NCBI GenBank assembly: GCA_016218155.1
Contig: JACREQ010000069.1
Location: 31,311-95,310 of the forward strand
Length of the DNA stretch: 64,000 nt
Source of the DNA: Bacteroidia bacterium
GTDB lineage: Bacteria; Bacteroidota; Bacteroidia; Bacteroidales; GWA2-32-17
Direction: 5' to 3'
Notes under the pieces: model-generated
The model's database searches: none
Told to the model about the DNA's origin: nothing
Seen by the model: the letters and a program-made list of their open reading frames with translations, nothing else
Program-made: the position numbers and the translations under genes
In this document: positions 1 to 10,527 of the stretch, in pieces
Numbering within the stretch: the first letter of the stretch is position 1
How the letters are laid out: each line of letters opens with the position of its first letter

Positions 1-3000
1 GTAATGTATATGACTCATTTGTGCACACTTGATGAGATACCTCCTGTTCCTGAAAACGTTACTACAAATTCATTATTTCCATGGTTTACAAAGCAGCTGC
101 TTGATGGAAAGATTGTAGCTGTAAATGATGTTAATTCCATGGCTATTGAATCTAAAGTAGATAAAGATAATTTACTTTATTATAATGATAAAGCTACACT
201 TGCTATTCCTTTTTCATATGGAAATCCAATTGTTTACGGTACTATATCTTTTGCCTCAACAAAAAATGTAAGAGCATGGTCAGATGAAGAATTTATGTAT
301 TGTCAAATTTTTGCTCAAATAATTTCCAATATTATTGCAAGAAGTAATGCAGAAAAGTTAGTGCGCAAAAGTGAAGAAACATACAAAGCTTTATTTGAAG
401 GTATAAATGATGCGATATTTATTTCTGAATTTACCAATGAAACCAAAACAAACCGGTTTATTGAAGTTAATGATATTGCTTGTAAGAGATACGGATATTC
501 TAGAGAAGAATTTTTAAACCTAACTCCTTTTGACATAAATTCTGAAAAAACAAAATTTTTATTACCCACATTACTAAAAGGGATTAAAGAGAAAAAACAT
601 GCTTTGATTGAAGTAGAACATGTTAAAAAGGATGGAAGCATAATACCTGTTGAAATTAGCACACATATAATCCAATATAAAAATAAAACTGTTTATCAAT
701 CTATTGCACGTGATATTACTGAACGCAAAGAATCAGAAAAAAAATTAAAAGAAATAGAAAAACTGTTTTCATTGTTTATGCATTATTCACCTGTTTACAC
801 TTTTATAAAAGAAGTTACTCAAACTGAAAGCAGAGTGATACAGGCAAGTGAAAATTATAAAAACATGATTGGAATACCGGGAAGTGAAATGATTGGTAAA
901 ACAATGGAAGAATTATTTCCACCTGAGTTTGCTTCTAAAATAACAGCTGATGATTGGTCAGTTGTTAAAAAAAGAGAAATTTTTCAGGAAGACGAATTTC
1001 TGAATGGATTTTATTATACTACAATAAAGTTTCCAATAGAATTTGATGGAAAAAATCTTCTGGCTGGTTTTACAATTGATATAACAGATCGCAAAAATAC
1101 AGAAGAAAAAATAAAAGAAAGCGAAGAAAAATTCAGATATATAGCTGAGAATACATTTGATGGAATTCTTGGTTTTGGTCCAGATCAGAAAATTAATTAT
1201 GTTTCTCCTTCTTATATTAAACAACTTGGATATACTATCGAAGAATCTTTAGGTAAAGATGCTGAAGAAATAGCCTTAAATATTCATCCAGATGATAAAG
1301 ATGAACTTTTTGCTAAAATTTATAATGCAATAAAATTAAAATTGCCCGATTTGATTTATACCTATAGGGTAAAAAATAAAAAAGGAGAGTATTTATGGAG
1401 AGAAGATCATGCAAAATTTAGTTACGATATTTATGATAACTATTCTGGATCTGTTGTTATATGTCGCGATATAACAGAGCGCAGGCAAATTGAAGCAAAA
1501 CTTCGTGAAAAAGATATAGAATTCAGAAAACTTTCTGCTAATGTTCCCGATCTTATTTTTCAATTTACAAGAAAACCTGATGGCTCATATTGTGTACCGG
1601 TAGCTTCAGAAGGTATTGTAAATATTTTTGGCTGTTCTCCTGAAGATGTTTTAAATGATTTTACACCTATTGCAAAAGTTATATATCCCGAAGATGCAGA
1701 AAGAGTGATTGCTGACATTGAATTTTCTGCCAAAAATTTAACTTATTTTACTTGTGAATTCAGAGTGCAAATACCTGGAAAAGAAATACAATGGATATAT
1801 TCAAGATCCAATCCAGAAAAATTGCCTGATGGAAGTATTGCCTGGTATGGGTTTAATGTTGATATTACCAGACTTAAACAAATAGAAATTGAACTTATAA
1901 AAGCAAAAGAAAAAGCTGAAAAAAATGAGCGTAAATTAATTGAGGCACAAGCTGTTGCTAAAGTAGGAAGTTGGGAAACCAACTTAATTACTATGGATGT
2001 TATTTGGTCAGACGAAACCTACAAAATTTTTGGTCTTAATAAAGAACAATTCAAAAACACACATATTTCTTTCTTAGACTATGTTCACCCTGATGATATC
2101 GACCGAATTGAAGATGTATTTACAAAATCCTTTTCATCAAAAGATTATAATAGTGTTCAACATAGAATAATAACACCTTTAGGAGAGATAAAACACGTAG
2201 AAGAACGATGGATTACTTTTCAAGATAGTAACAACAAACCCATAATGTCTTTTGGTACATGTCAGGATATCACCGAAAATAAAATCATCCAAACCCAATT
2301 AAAAAAAGCTAAAGAAAAAGCTGAAGAAAGTGAATCAGTTTTACAATTAATTATTGATAATTTTCCAAATGCAAATGCAACATTATTAGATAATAACTTA
2401 AATATTGTTTTAACAGGAGGAAGCGAATATATTAAATATGGTTTTAATCCAAAGAATTTAAGAAATAAACATGTAAGTGAAATTTTATCAAAAGATAATT
2501 ATGATAAATTAAAGTTCAATATCGATAAAGCAATTAAGGGAGAGACTTCAAATTATGAAGTTGAATATAAAGATGGAGTTTTTTATATGAACTATGTTAC
2601 ACCTATTAAATTTAGCGAAGATATAATAAGTAATTTCTTAATTGCAAATATAAATATCACAGATTTAAAACAAACACAACTTGATTTAATTAAAGCTAAA
2701 GAAAAAGCTGAAGAAAGTGATCGTTTAAAATCGGCATTTTTGGCAAATATGAGCCACGAAATTCGAACACCAATGAATGGAATATTAGGTTTTGCAGAAC
2801 TTCTTAAATTGCCAGATCTTAAAACCGAGAAACAAAAGGATTATATTAAAATTATTGAAGAAAGTGGTAACAGAATGCTAAATATTATTAATGACATTAT
2901 TAACATTTCTAAAGTTGAAGCAGGTTTAATGGATTTAAATATTTCTGAAACAAACATTAATAAGCAGATTGATTATATTTATTCATTTTTTAAACCTGAA

Positions 3001-3849
3001 GCAGAATCAAAGGGACTAAAACTAATTCACAAAAAATCATTACAAAACAATGAATCAATAATAAAAACCGATAGTCAAAAATTAAATTCAATATTAACAA
3101 ACCTTTTAAAGAATTCTTTAAAATTTACCCCTGATGGAGTTATTGAAATAGGCTATGTGAAAAAGGAAAATATTTTGGAGTTCTATGTTAAAGATACCGG
3201 TATTGGCATTCCATTACATCAGAAAGAACTTATTTTTGAAAGATTCAGACAGGGCAGCGAACAATTAAATAGAAAATATGAAGGTTCTGGTTTGGGGTTG
3301 TCCATATCTAAAGCCTATGTAGAGATGATGGGTGGAAAAATATGGGTTAAAAAAGATTCTGAAGGTAATAGTAATGAAAAGGGCTCTGAGTTTTATTTTA
3401 CTTTGCCATACAATCCAGTTTCAGAAGAAGAAATAGAGATTATTCACGAACCTGTTTCATCTATTAATAATAAAATAAATTCAAAAAAACTAAAAGCATT
3501 AATTGTTGAAGATGATGAAGCATCAATGATCTTTAATAAAATTTCTGTCGAAGATTTCTGTCATGAAATATTATTTGCTGTAAACGGAAATGAAGCTGTA
3601 ACATATTGTAAACAGAATCCTGATATTGACTTAATATTGATGGATATTAAATTACCCGATCTTGATGGATATGAAGCCACTCAGCAAATAAGACATTTTA
3701 ATAAAAAAGTTATTATTATTGCTCAGACTGCTTTTGCACTTGCCGGAGATAGAGAAAAAGCCATTGAAGCAGGATGCAACGATTATTTAACCAAACCATA
3801 TAATAAATCGATGTTAGGCGAGAAAATAATGAAATATTTTTTAAAATAA
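1..3849 (+). CDS. Hybrid sensor histidine kinase, GAF/multi-PAS (5' partial)
   Basis: Cytoplasmic hybrid sensor kinase that autophosphorylates on a histidine and passes the phosphate to its own receiver domain. Numbering from the ATG at base 4: C-terminal half of a GAF domain (about 1-115), six PAS domains in series (about 123-240, 250-360, 375-495, 500-625, 645-765, 780-895), a HisKA domain with the MSHEIRTP box (H918), HATPase with N box NLLKNSLKF, G1 DTGIGIP and G2 GSGLGLSI, and a C-terminal receiver with phospho-acceptor D1214 in LMDIKLPD. The frame is open to the left edge and roughly the first 60 residues of a normal GAF domain are missing, so the true start lies outside the window. No membrane segment is visible. 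A response regulator with its own promoter follows; pairing is likely but not shown. Confidence 0.9.
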   Translation, partial: VMYMTHLCTLDEIPPVPENVTTNSLFPWFTKQLLDGKIVAVNDVNSMAIESKVDKDNLLYYNDKATLAIPFSYGNPIVYGTISFASTKNVRAWSDEEFMYCQIFAQIISNIIARSNAEKLVRKSEETYKALFEGINDAIFISEFTNETKTNRFIEVNDIACKRYGYSREEFLNLTPFDINSEKTKFLLPTLLKGIKEKKHALIEVEHVKKDGSIIPVEISTHIIQYKNKTVYQSIARDITERKESEKKLKEIEKLFSLFMHYSPVYTFIKEVTQTESRVIQASENYKNMIGIPGSEMIGKTMEELFPPEFASKITADDWSVVKKREIFQEDEFLNGFYYTTIKFPIEFDGKNLLAGFTIDITDRKNTEEKIKESEEKFRYIAENTFDGILGFGPDQKINYVSPSYIKQLGYTIEESLGKDAEEIALNIHPDDKDELFAKIYNAIKLKLPDLIYTYRVKNKKGEYLWREDHAKFSYDIYDNYSGSVVICRDITERRQIEAKLREKDIEFRKLSANVPDLIFQFTRKPDGSYCVPVASEGIVNIFGCSPEDVLNDFTPIAKVIYPEDAERVIADIEFSAKNLTYFTCEFRVQIPGKEIQWIYSRSNPEKLPDGSIAWYGFNVDITRLKQIEIELIKAKEKAEKNERKLIEAQAVAKVGSWETNLITMDVIWSDETYKIFGLNKEQFKNTHISFLDYVHPDDIDRIEDVFTKSFSSKDYNSVQHRIITPLGEIKHVEERWITFQDSNNKPIMSFGTCQDITENKIIQTQLKKAKEKAEESESVLQLIIDNFPNANATLLDNNLNIVLTGGSEYIKYGFNPKNLRNKHVSEILSKDNYDKLKFNIDKAIKGETSNYEVEYKDGVFYMNYVTPIKFSEDIISNFLIANINITDLKQTQLDLIKAKEKAEESDRLKSAFLANMSHEIRTPMNGILGFAELLKLPDLKTEKQKDYIKIIEESGNRMLNIINDIINISKVEAGLMDLNISETNINKQIDYIYSFFKPEAESKGLKLIHKKSLQNNESIIKTDSQKLNSILTNLLKNSLKFTPDGVIEIGYVKKENILEFYVKDTGIGIPLHQKELIFERFRQGSEQLNRKYEGSGLGLSISKAYVEMMGGKIWVKKDSEGNSNEKGSEFYFTLPYNPVSEEEIEIIHEPVSSINNKINSKKLKALIVEDDEASMIFNKISVEDFCHEILFAVNGNEAVTYCKQNPDIDLILMDIKLPDLDGYEATQQIRHFNKKVIIIAQTAFALAGDREKAIEAGCNDYLTKPYNKSMLGEKIMKYFLK

Positions 3850-3857
3850 ATTATTAT

Positions 3858-3865
3858 TATATTTG
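3858..3865 (+). promoter_or_regulatory. -7 promoter element of the response regulator gene
   Basis: TATATTTG matches the Bacteroidota -7 consensus TAnnTTTG exactly, 26 bases before the ATG at 3892. It implies the regulator is transcribed on its own as well as by any read-through from the kinase. Confidence 0.6.
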
Positions 3866-3891
3866 TATACCAAACTACAACATAATTACCT

Positions 3892-4536
3892 ATGATTAAT
3901 GTTATAATTGTTGACGATCATCCTATTTTCAGAAAAGGAATCATTTTCCAATTAAATGCTATTGAAGGCATTAATGTTATTGGAGAAGCGTCAAACGGAA
4001 AAGAGTTCATTGATAATTATCTTAATATGAACCCCGACATAGTTTTTATGGACATTAATATGCCGGAAATGAATGGTATTGAAGCAACAAAAATTGCAAC
4101 AACTAAAAATCCTCAATTAAAAATAATTGCAATAAGCACAAATGGAGATGAAGAATGTCTTGAAAGCATGCTGGAAGCTGGTGCAAAAGGATTTTTATTG
4201 AAAACTGTAGATATTGAAGATATCTCAAATGCAATAAAAGCTGTAATGAGTGGCAAAAGTTATTTTTCAAATGAGCTTTTATCAATATTAACTTCTAAAT
4301 TTGTAGATAAGCCTTCACTAGATAATTCTAAAGAAAATATTCATTTTTCTAAAAGAGAAATTGAAGTACTCGAATTAATTACAAATGGCTTAAATAATCA
4401 TGAAATTGCTGAAAAGCTTTTTCTGAGTGCCAGAACAATTGATGGGCATCGTGCCAATTTAATTGCAAAAGTTGGAGCAAAAAACACAGTTGGTTTAGTT
4501 ACTTATGCCATAAAAAATAAAATCATAAAGATTTAA
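3892..4536 (+). CDS. NarL/FixJ-family response regulator (REC-LuxR HTH)
   Basis: Two-component response regulator, 214 aa, the normal size for the NarL family. The N-terminal receiver has the acidic pair D8/D9, phospho-acceptor D54 in FMDINMPEMNG and the conserved lysine in LLKTVD. The C-terminal LuxR-type helix-turn-helix (about 150-214) begins SKREIEVLELI and has the recognition-helix signature ARTIDGHRANL. It lies 42 bases after the hybrid kinase stop and behind its own TAnnTTTG element, so it probably serves as the DNA-binding output of one of the neighbouring PAS kinases; which one cannot be told from sequence. Confidence 0.93.
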   Translation: MINVIIVDDHPIFRKGIIFQLNAIEGINVIGEASNGKEFIDNYLNMNPDIVFMDINMPEMNGIEATKIATTKNPQLKIIAISTNGDEECLESMLEAGAKGFLLKTVDIEDISNAIKAVMSGKSYFSNELLSILTSKFVDKPSLDNSKENIHFSKREIEVLELITNGLNNHEIAEKLFLSARTIDGHRANLIAKVGAKNTVGLVTYAIKNKIIKI

Positions 4537-4653
4537 TCAAGTAAAAATACCTGAATAAATCTTTTGTTTTATCACTATTATTACTGTGTAATATTTATTT
4601 AATATTTAATTAAATAAAAGTATTCTTATCTTTATTAAACTCAATAAATAATA

Positions 4654-6255
4654 ATGATAACAGCTTTATTTACACGAAAATTTTTTCAGGCTATAATTTT
4701 TTGTTTGCTTATAATTCTGGGCTGCTTTTTTGTTTACTCAACATGGAAAAAAGCAGAAAAAGAACAATCCATTTGTATTTTAAAAATTGCAAGAACATGT
4801 GTTGCTTTAATGCCAATTGATGACATTAAAAAACTTAATGGAATTATTGATGATACAAGTAAATTGGAATATAAACGTATTAATCAACATTTATTTGAAA
4901 TTGTTCATGTAGATAACAATATACAGTTTGCATATATCTGGGTTAATAAGAAAAATAAAATATATTTTTTATCAGACTCTGAACTAAAAAATTCAAAAGA
5001 TTATTCTCCTCCAGGTCAGGAATATACCGAAGCTAAATTTGAAGATAAAAAACCTTTTTTGGACGGAAAAGAGTTTATTACTTCGGAATTAACAGACAGA
5101 TGGGGAACCTGGAGAAGTATTTATGTGCCAATTAAAGATAAAACAACAGATAAAATAATTGCTGTTTTAGGTTTAGATTTCGATGCAAGTTCATGGAGAA
5201 ATAATGTTATCTCAGCAGTTATAGAATCAGTAATATTAATAATCTTAATCATTGTTTTATTTTTAATTCTTATTAATGTTTTTGTTAAAAACAATATGCT
5301 GAATAAAATTCTGACTGAAAGAAGAAATGCAGAAAAAGCTCTTGTTAATAGCGAACTAAAATTTAGAAATCTTGTTGAAGCCTCAAGTGACATTATATGG
5401 GAAACCAATATTAATGGTGTGTACACATATATTAGCCCACAAATTGAAAATATTCTCGGTTATAAATCTTCAGATTTATTAGGCAAATCACCATTCGAAA
5501 ATATGCCACCTGATGAAGCAATAAGAGTAAAGAAAATATCTGATGAAATAATTTCTTCAAAAAAAGCATTTGATAGTTTAATAAATACTCTTATTGATAA
5601 AAACGGTAAATTAAAAATATTTGAGACAAGTGGAGTGCCAATATTTAACAATGATGGAAGTCTTATCGGATACAGGGGAGTAGACAGAGATATTACAGAA
5701 CGAAAACAAAATGAAGAATTAATAATTAATGCAAATAAAAAAGTAAATATAATATTAGATGTTGCTGGTGAAGGTATTTTAGGAATTGATAAAAAAGGTG
5801 CTATTAGCTTTATAAATCCAATGGCATCTAATTTATTAGGTTATGATAGGGAAGAATTATTAGCACAGGATTGTCATTCTAAAATTCATCATTCATATCA
5901 AAATGGCGATGTTTTTCCTAAGGAAAGTTGTCCGAATTATTCTACTTTAAAAAGTGCAAAGCAAATGAGTGGAGAGGATTACTACTGGAGGAAAAATGGT
6001 ACAGGTTTCTATGTTGCTTATAGTACCTCTCCAATTATTGAAAATGATGTTATTACAGGCTCTGTTATTACATTTGTTGATATTACTGAAAGAAAAAAGG
6101 AGCAAAATGAAATTATTCGCAAATCAAATGAATTGGAAAGATTTAACAAGTTATTGATAAATAGGGAATTAAGAATGATTGAGCTGAAAAAAGAAATTAA
6201 CGAATTATATTTAAAATTAGGAGGAAGTGAGAAATATAAAAACAAGATTGATTAA
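4654..6255 (+). CDS. Membrane PAS sensor protein without output domain
   Basis: 533 aa. One N-terminal membrane helix (about 10-30), an extracytoplasmic region (about 31-182) resembling PDC/Cache-like sensor domains (conserved DYSPPGQ, YTEA and DRWGTW segments), a second membrane helix (about 186-210), then two PAS domains (about 230-350 and 355-480), each closing with a DITERK-type motif. The C-terminus is a charged coiled coil containing NRELRMIELKKEINEL. That helix often links PAS domains to a kinase core, but here the protein stops, with no HisKA, HATPase, GGDEF or phosphatase domain. A near-consensus -7 element (TATCTTTA, 4627-4634) lies upstream. It may act in trans on a neighbouring kinase, or be a kinase that lost its core. 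Sensor assignment is firm; mechanism is inference. Confidence 0.8.
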   Translation: MITALFTRKFFQAIIFCLLIILGCFFVYSTWKKAEKEQSICILKIARTCVALMPIDDIKKLNGIIDDTSKLEYKRINQHLFEIVHVDNNIQFAYIWVNKKNKIYFLSDSELKNSKDYSPPGQEYTEAKFEDKKPFLDGKEFITSELTDRWGTWRSIYVPIKDKTTDKIIAVLGLDFDASSWRNNVISAVIESVILIILIIVLFLILINVFVKNNMLNKILTERRNAEKALVNSELKFRNLVEASSDIIWETNINGVYTYISPQIENILGYKSSDLLGKSPFENMPPDEAIRVKKISDEIISSKKAFDSLINTLIDKNGKLKIFETSGVPIFNNDGSLIGYRGVDRDITERKQNEELIINANKKVNIILDVAGEGILGIDKKGAISFINPMASNLLGYDREELLAQDCHSKIHHSYQNGDVFPKESCPNYSTLKSAKQMSGEDYYWRKNGTGFYVAYSTSPIIENDVITGSVITFVDITERKKEQNEIIRKSNELERFNKLLINRELRMIELKKEINELYLKLGGSEKYKNKID

Positions 6256-6347
6256 TATTAAGATATGGTATTTTTTTAATTTTCTACTTTAAGGTTTGTA
6301 TTTGTAATAATGTGAGTTAGATATAAAGTAATAGTATTCTTTGTTTT

Positions 6348-6395
6348 GTTAGTTCACTGCAGCAAATTAGCATCGTTTTCTTATATCGAACTAAC
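6348..6395. repeat. 8-bp inverted repeat upstream of hybrid kinase promoter
   Basis: GTTAGTTC (6348-6355) and GAACTAAC (6388-6395) are perfect inverted copies 32 bases apart, just upstream of the candidate -7 element TATCTTTA (6406-6413). It could be an operator, but an 8-bp pair in AT-rich DNA may be chance. Confidence 0.25.
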
Positions 6396-6442
6396 GTTAT
6401 TTTATTATCTTTACTTTGTTAAAATATTTGAAAATAATATAT

Positions 6443-9400
6443 ATGACTTCAAATTCTGGTAATTTTAAAGGAAAAATATTGATTGTTGATGATGTATTTC
6501 ATAATTTGAAGTTATTAGGTGAAATTCTTCGTAGTGAAAATTATGAAATAAATTCTGCATTAAATGGTGCAGAGGCTATAGCATCTGTAAATGCTGAGAT
6601 ACCTGATTTAATACTATTAGACATATTGTTGCCAGATATTAGTGGTTATGAAGTTTGCTCTATATTAAAAGCAGATATAAAATTTAATGAGGTACCTATC
6701 ATATTTATAAGTGCGCTCGATGCCCCTACAGATAAAGTAAAAGGGTTAAAATTGGGAGGTGTAGATTACATTACAAAACCCTTTAACCGTGATGAATTAC
6801 TATCCAGAGTAAATACACATATAGAATTAAAACATGCAAGAGAAAGGCTTAAAGAAAATAATACAATTTTAAGTATTGCCAATCAGGCTCTTAATAAAGA
6901 GATCGAAATTAGAAAAAGGGCTGAAATAGAATTACAAACATCATTTGCAGAGCTTAAAAAAAGTAAAATAGCAACTCTTAACTTATTAGAAGATTTAGAG
7001 AAAGAAGTTGAAAACCATAAAAATACCGAAAGAATACTTAAATTAAGTGAAGAAAAATATCGTTTAGTTTCTGATAATTCAGCTGATGTGATTTTTACTT
7101 TAGATAACGAACTGAAATATAGTTTTATCAGTCCTTCAATTAAAAATCTGAGAGGATTTGAGGTGGATGAATTAATCGGTAAATCTGTTTTAAATACCTT
7201 AACAATTGAAGGGATAAATGTTATAAGAAATGCAGTTGAAGAGGAGATGAAACTTGAAATGTCTGGTATCGCTCCATTAATTAGAACCAGAACATTTGAA
7301 CTCGAATTAATATGTAAAGATGGTAGTTATATCTGGACAGAAACAAAAGCCTCAATTTTAAGGGATGATAACAAAAAAATGATCGGTTTTTTAGGTATTA
7401 CAAGAGATATTAGAGAACGTAAATATTCGCAGGAATTAATAAGAAAAAGTAATGAGACTTATAAGCTCATTTCTGATAAAATTACAGATGTTGTTTGGTT
7501 AATGGATTTAAACGGAAAAAGCCTCTATGTTTCACCATCTGTAGAAAAGTTTACAGGCTTTACAGTGGAAGAATACCTTAAACAAAGCATTACAGATAGA
7601 TTTACAAAAGAATCTGCCATTTATGGTATGAATACAATGCAACGTGAAATTCAGCTTTACCATAATAATTCTGATAAACTAGTTAATTATGCTAATCGTC
7701 TTGAACTTGAATATTTATGTAAAGATGGTTCTACTAAATGGGGTGAATTAGTTATTACACCATTTTTTGACGAAAATAATGTACTTATTGGCATACATGG
7801 AGTTACGAGAAATATTGATGAAAGAAAAGGAGTAGAAACAAAATTAAAAGAAAGCGAGGAGCGATTAAGAGGCTATATTGAGAATGCTCCTGATGGTGTT
7901 TTACTTATTAATTCTGATGGAATATTTACTGAAGTAAATTCTGCAGGATGTAAAATGTTTGGTTATTCTAAAGAAGAATTCAAACAATTGCATTTATTGG
8001 ATTTAAGTTTTGAAAAGGATAAAGAAATTAGGATTCATGCTTTTGAAACTCTTAATAAATATGGTAAGTATACAAATGAATTTATATATAAACGCAAAGA
8101 TGGTTCTGCGTTCTACGGTTTGTTAAGTGCAGTTAAAATTTCAAATGATACTATATTAGGATTTGTTAAAGATATTTCTGACCGAAAAGTTCAGGAATTG
8201 CAGCTGGTTAAGCTGTCAAAAGTTGCAGAGCAAAACCCTGCTTCAATAGTAATTACAAATAAAAAAGGTGATATTGAATATGTTAATCCTAAGTTTACTA
8301 AAATTACAGGATATACATATACAGAAGCTATAGGTAAAAATCCAAGAATTCTAAAGTCAGGGCATACATCAGAAAATGATTATAAACTTTTATGGGCTAC
8401 AATTAATGCTGGTAAGGATTGGAAGGGTGAGTTTTTAAATATAAAGAAGGATGGGTCAAAATACTGGGAATCTGCTTTTATCTCACCAATTATACAATCA
8501 GATGGAAGTATATCCAATTTTATTGCTATTAAAGAGGATATAACAAAACAAAAAGAAATTGAGAATGAGTTGAATATTTACCAGGAAAAACTTGAGCATC
8601 TTGTTGTAAAAAGGACTTCTGAACTTAAAAATACAATTTCAGTTCTTAACTCAACAATAGAATCAACAAGTGAAGGCATAGTAGTGGTAAATTCAAATAA
8701 TGTTATAACAAAGTATAATAAAAGATTTGTTGAATTCTGGAATCTAAAAGAAGACAATTTAAATTCATTAGATTGGAAAGTCATTATCGAATATATTATA
8801 AACCAATCTATTAATCCTGAAAAGGGTAGGGAAAGAATTAAAATAATTGATCAAGCTAAAGAACTCTCAGATGTATATCAATTTGAGCTTAAAGACGGTC
8901 GCATTATTGAAAGAACTACAGTTCCACAGTTAATAGAAGGTAGTATAGTTGGTAGGGTGTGGAATTATAAAGATATTACTGAAAGAGCAACTTTTGTTAA
9001 AGAATTGCAAAAAGCCAAAGAATTTGCCGAGAATGCAAATAGTGCAAAAGGAATCTTTTTAGCAAATATGAGTCACGAGATCAGATCTCCATTGAACGCT
9101 GTTATAGGATTTTCAAGTTTATTGCATAATCAGTTGGAAAGAACCGATTTAAAGGAATATGTTGATTCAATAAAAACATCGGGTCAGACTTTACTTAATC
9201 TTATTAATGATATACTTGACCTTTCTAAAATTGAAGCAGGTAAAATGCGTATTCATAACGAACCTGTTAACATTAAATCATTAATTAATGAAACTGAACA
9301 GATTTTTACACTAAAAACAAATGAAAAGCAAATTAATGTAATAAATGATTTTCCAAAAGATTTTCCCGATTCATTGGAATTTGATGAATTAAGATTACGT

Positions 9401-10498
9401 CAGATACTTATTAACCTGATAGGAAACGCCGTTAAATTTACCGATTCCGGTTTTATTAAAATAAAATTAAGTCATAAATTTAAAAATGCAAGTATTGTAG
9501 ATATTAGCATATCTATTCAGGATTCTGGTATTGGGATTCCTGCTGAACATTTGGATAAAATATTTGATAATTTTCAACAACAGGAAGATCAGGATACCAG
9601 AAAATATGGTGGAACTGGTTTAGGACTTGCAATTACAAAACGACTTATTGAATTGATGAATGGAAAAATAAGTTTAACCAGTTCAATAAATAATGGAAGT
9701 AATTTTACAATTGTTTTTAAAGAAGTAAAAATTTCAAAACAAGCTGCACCCGAAATAACCTCTAAAATAATTAACATTAATCAGATTAAATTTAAACCTG
9801 CAAAAGTTTTGGTTATAGATAATGATCCTATGATTTTGTTGATGTTTAAGAGCTTTTTTAAATCTTCCAACATTAAAATAATTACAGCTAAAAGTGGACA
9901 AAATGCAAATGAAGTTATTACTAAAGAAAATATTGACTTAATAATTTTAGATATTCTTATGCCCGATATGGATGGTTTTGAAACATTAGAATTATTAAGA
10001 AAAAACCCAATGTTAAATAATATTCCTGTAGTTTCAATGACAGCATCATCAACATATCAAAAATTCTCTGATGATAAAAGAATACAATTATTTAACGGAC
10101 AGTTAAATAAGCCATTTATGCTGGAAGATATATATATCCAACTGATTAAATTCCTGCCTTTTAAAACTATAGATAATAATGAACTCGTATTTGAAAAAAA
10201 TATTTTTTCATTAGTTAGTAAAAATGATGTTAATTTTTTACCGGAAATAATTTCGATTTTAGAAGAATCAGTTTCGCCATTATGGGAGGAATTACAAATC
10301 AGATTGTCCATGTCTAAGGCTGATGAACTGGCAAAAATAATTATGAAGATTGGAAATAAGTATAAATCTCAGGCTATTATTGCTTTTAGCAATGAAATAT
10401 CTTATTGTGTTGTTAACTTTGATATTGAAAAATTGAAATTAACATTAAGCAAATATCCTGATTTACTTAAGCAGTTTAATACATTACTTAAAAAATAA
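6443..10498 (+). CDS. Large hybrid histidine kinase (REC-PAS5-HisKA-HATPase-REC)
   Basis: Soluble hybrid kinase of about 1351 aa. Domain order: receiver (phospho-acceptor D60 in LLDILLPD), coiled coil (about 130-200), five PAS domains (about 205-330, 335-465, 470-590, 590-715, 730-850), HisKA with MSHEIRSP (H878), HATPase with NLIGNAVKF, DSGIGIP and GGTGLGLAI, second receiver (D1170 in ILDILMPD), and a C-terminal helical region of about 110 residues resembling an HPt domain but with no histidine at the phosphotransfer position. I chose the ATG at 6443: the longer frame from a TTG at 6416 runs through the candidate -7 element TATCTTTA (6406-6413)/TTACTTTG (6411-6418), and the receiver begins right after this ATG. 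The N-terminal receiver suggests it receives phosphate from another kinase. Confidence 0.9.
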   Translation: MTSNSGNFKGKILIVDDVFHNLKLLGEILRSENYEINSALNGAEAIASVNAEIPDLILLDILLPDISGYEVCSILKADIKFNEVPIIFISALDAPTDKVKGLKLGGVDYITKPFNRDELLSRVNTHIELKHARERLKENNTILSIANQALNKEIEIRKRAEIELQTSFAELKKSKIATLNLLEDLEKEVENHKNTERILKLSEEKYRLVSDNSADVIFTLDNELKYSFISPSIKNLRGFEVDELIGKSVLNTLTIEGINVIRNAVEEEMKLEMSGIAPLIRTRTFELELICKDGSYIWTETKASILRDDNKKMIGFLGITRDIRERKYSQELIRKSNETYKLISDKITDVVWLMDLNGKSLYVSPSVEKFTGFTVEEYLKQSITDRFTKESAIYGMNTMQREIQLYHNNSDKLVNYANRLELEYLCKDGSTKWGELVITPFFDENNVLIGIHGVTRNIDERKGVETKLKESEERLRGYIENAPDGVLLINSDGIFTEVNSAGCKMFGYSKEEFKQLHLLDLSFEKDKEIRIHAFETLNKYGKYTNEFIYKRKDGSAFYGLLSAVKISNDTILGFVKDISDRKVQELQLVKLSKVAEQNPASIVITNKKGDIEYVNPKFTKITGYTYTEAIGKNPRILKSGHTSENDYKLLWATINAGKDWKGEFLNIKKDGSKYWESAFISPIIQSDGSISNFIAIKEDITKQKEIENELNIYQEKLEHLVVKRTSELKNTISVLNSTIESTSEGIVVVNSNNVITKYNKRFVEFWNLKEDNLNSLDWKVIIEYIINQSINPEKGRERIKIIDQAKELSDVYQFELKDGRIIERTTVPQLIEGSIVGRVWNYKDITERATFVKELQKAKEFAENANSAKGIFLANMSHEIRSPLNAVIGFSSLLHNQLERTDLKEYVDSIKTSGQTLLNLINDILDLSKIEAGKMRIHNEPVNIKSLINETEQIFTLKTNEKQINVINDFPKDFPDSLEFDELRLRQILINLIGNAVKFTDSGFIKIKLSHKFKNASIVDISISIQDSGIGIPAEHLDKIFDNFQQQEDQDTRKYGGTGLGLAITKRLIELMNGKISLTSSINNGSNFTIVFKEVKISKQAAPEITSKIININQIKFKPAKVLVIDNDPMILLMFKSFFKSSNIKIITAKSGQNANEVITKENIDLIILDILMPDMDGFETLELLRKNPMLNNIPVVSMTASSTYQKFSDDKRIQLFNGQLNKPFMLEDIYIQLIKFLPFKTIDNNELVFEKNIFSLVSKNDVNFLPEIISILEESVSPLWEELQIRLSMSKADELAKIIMKIGNKYKSQAIIAFSNEISYCVVNFDIEKLKLTLSKYPDLLKQFNTLLKK

Positions 10499-10527
10499 CA
10501 TTTTATTAAAAAAAGTAATATGTGAAA

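Noticed and set aside
6416..6442. Extended TTG start for the large hybrid kinase
   Set aside because: It overlaps the candidate -7 element and adds residues not part of the receiver domain.
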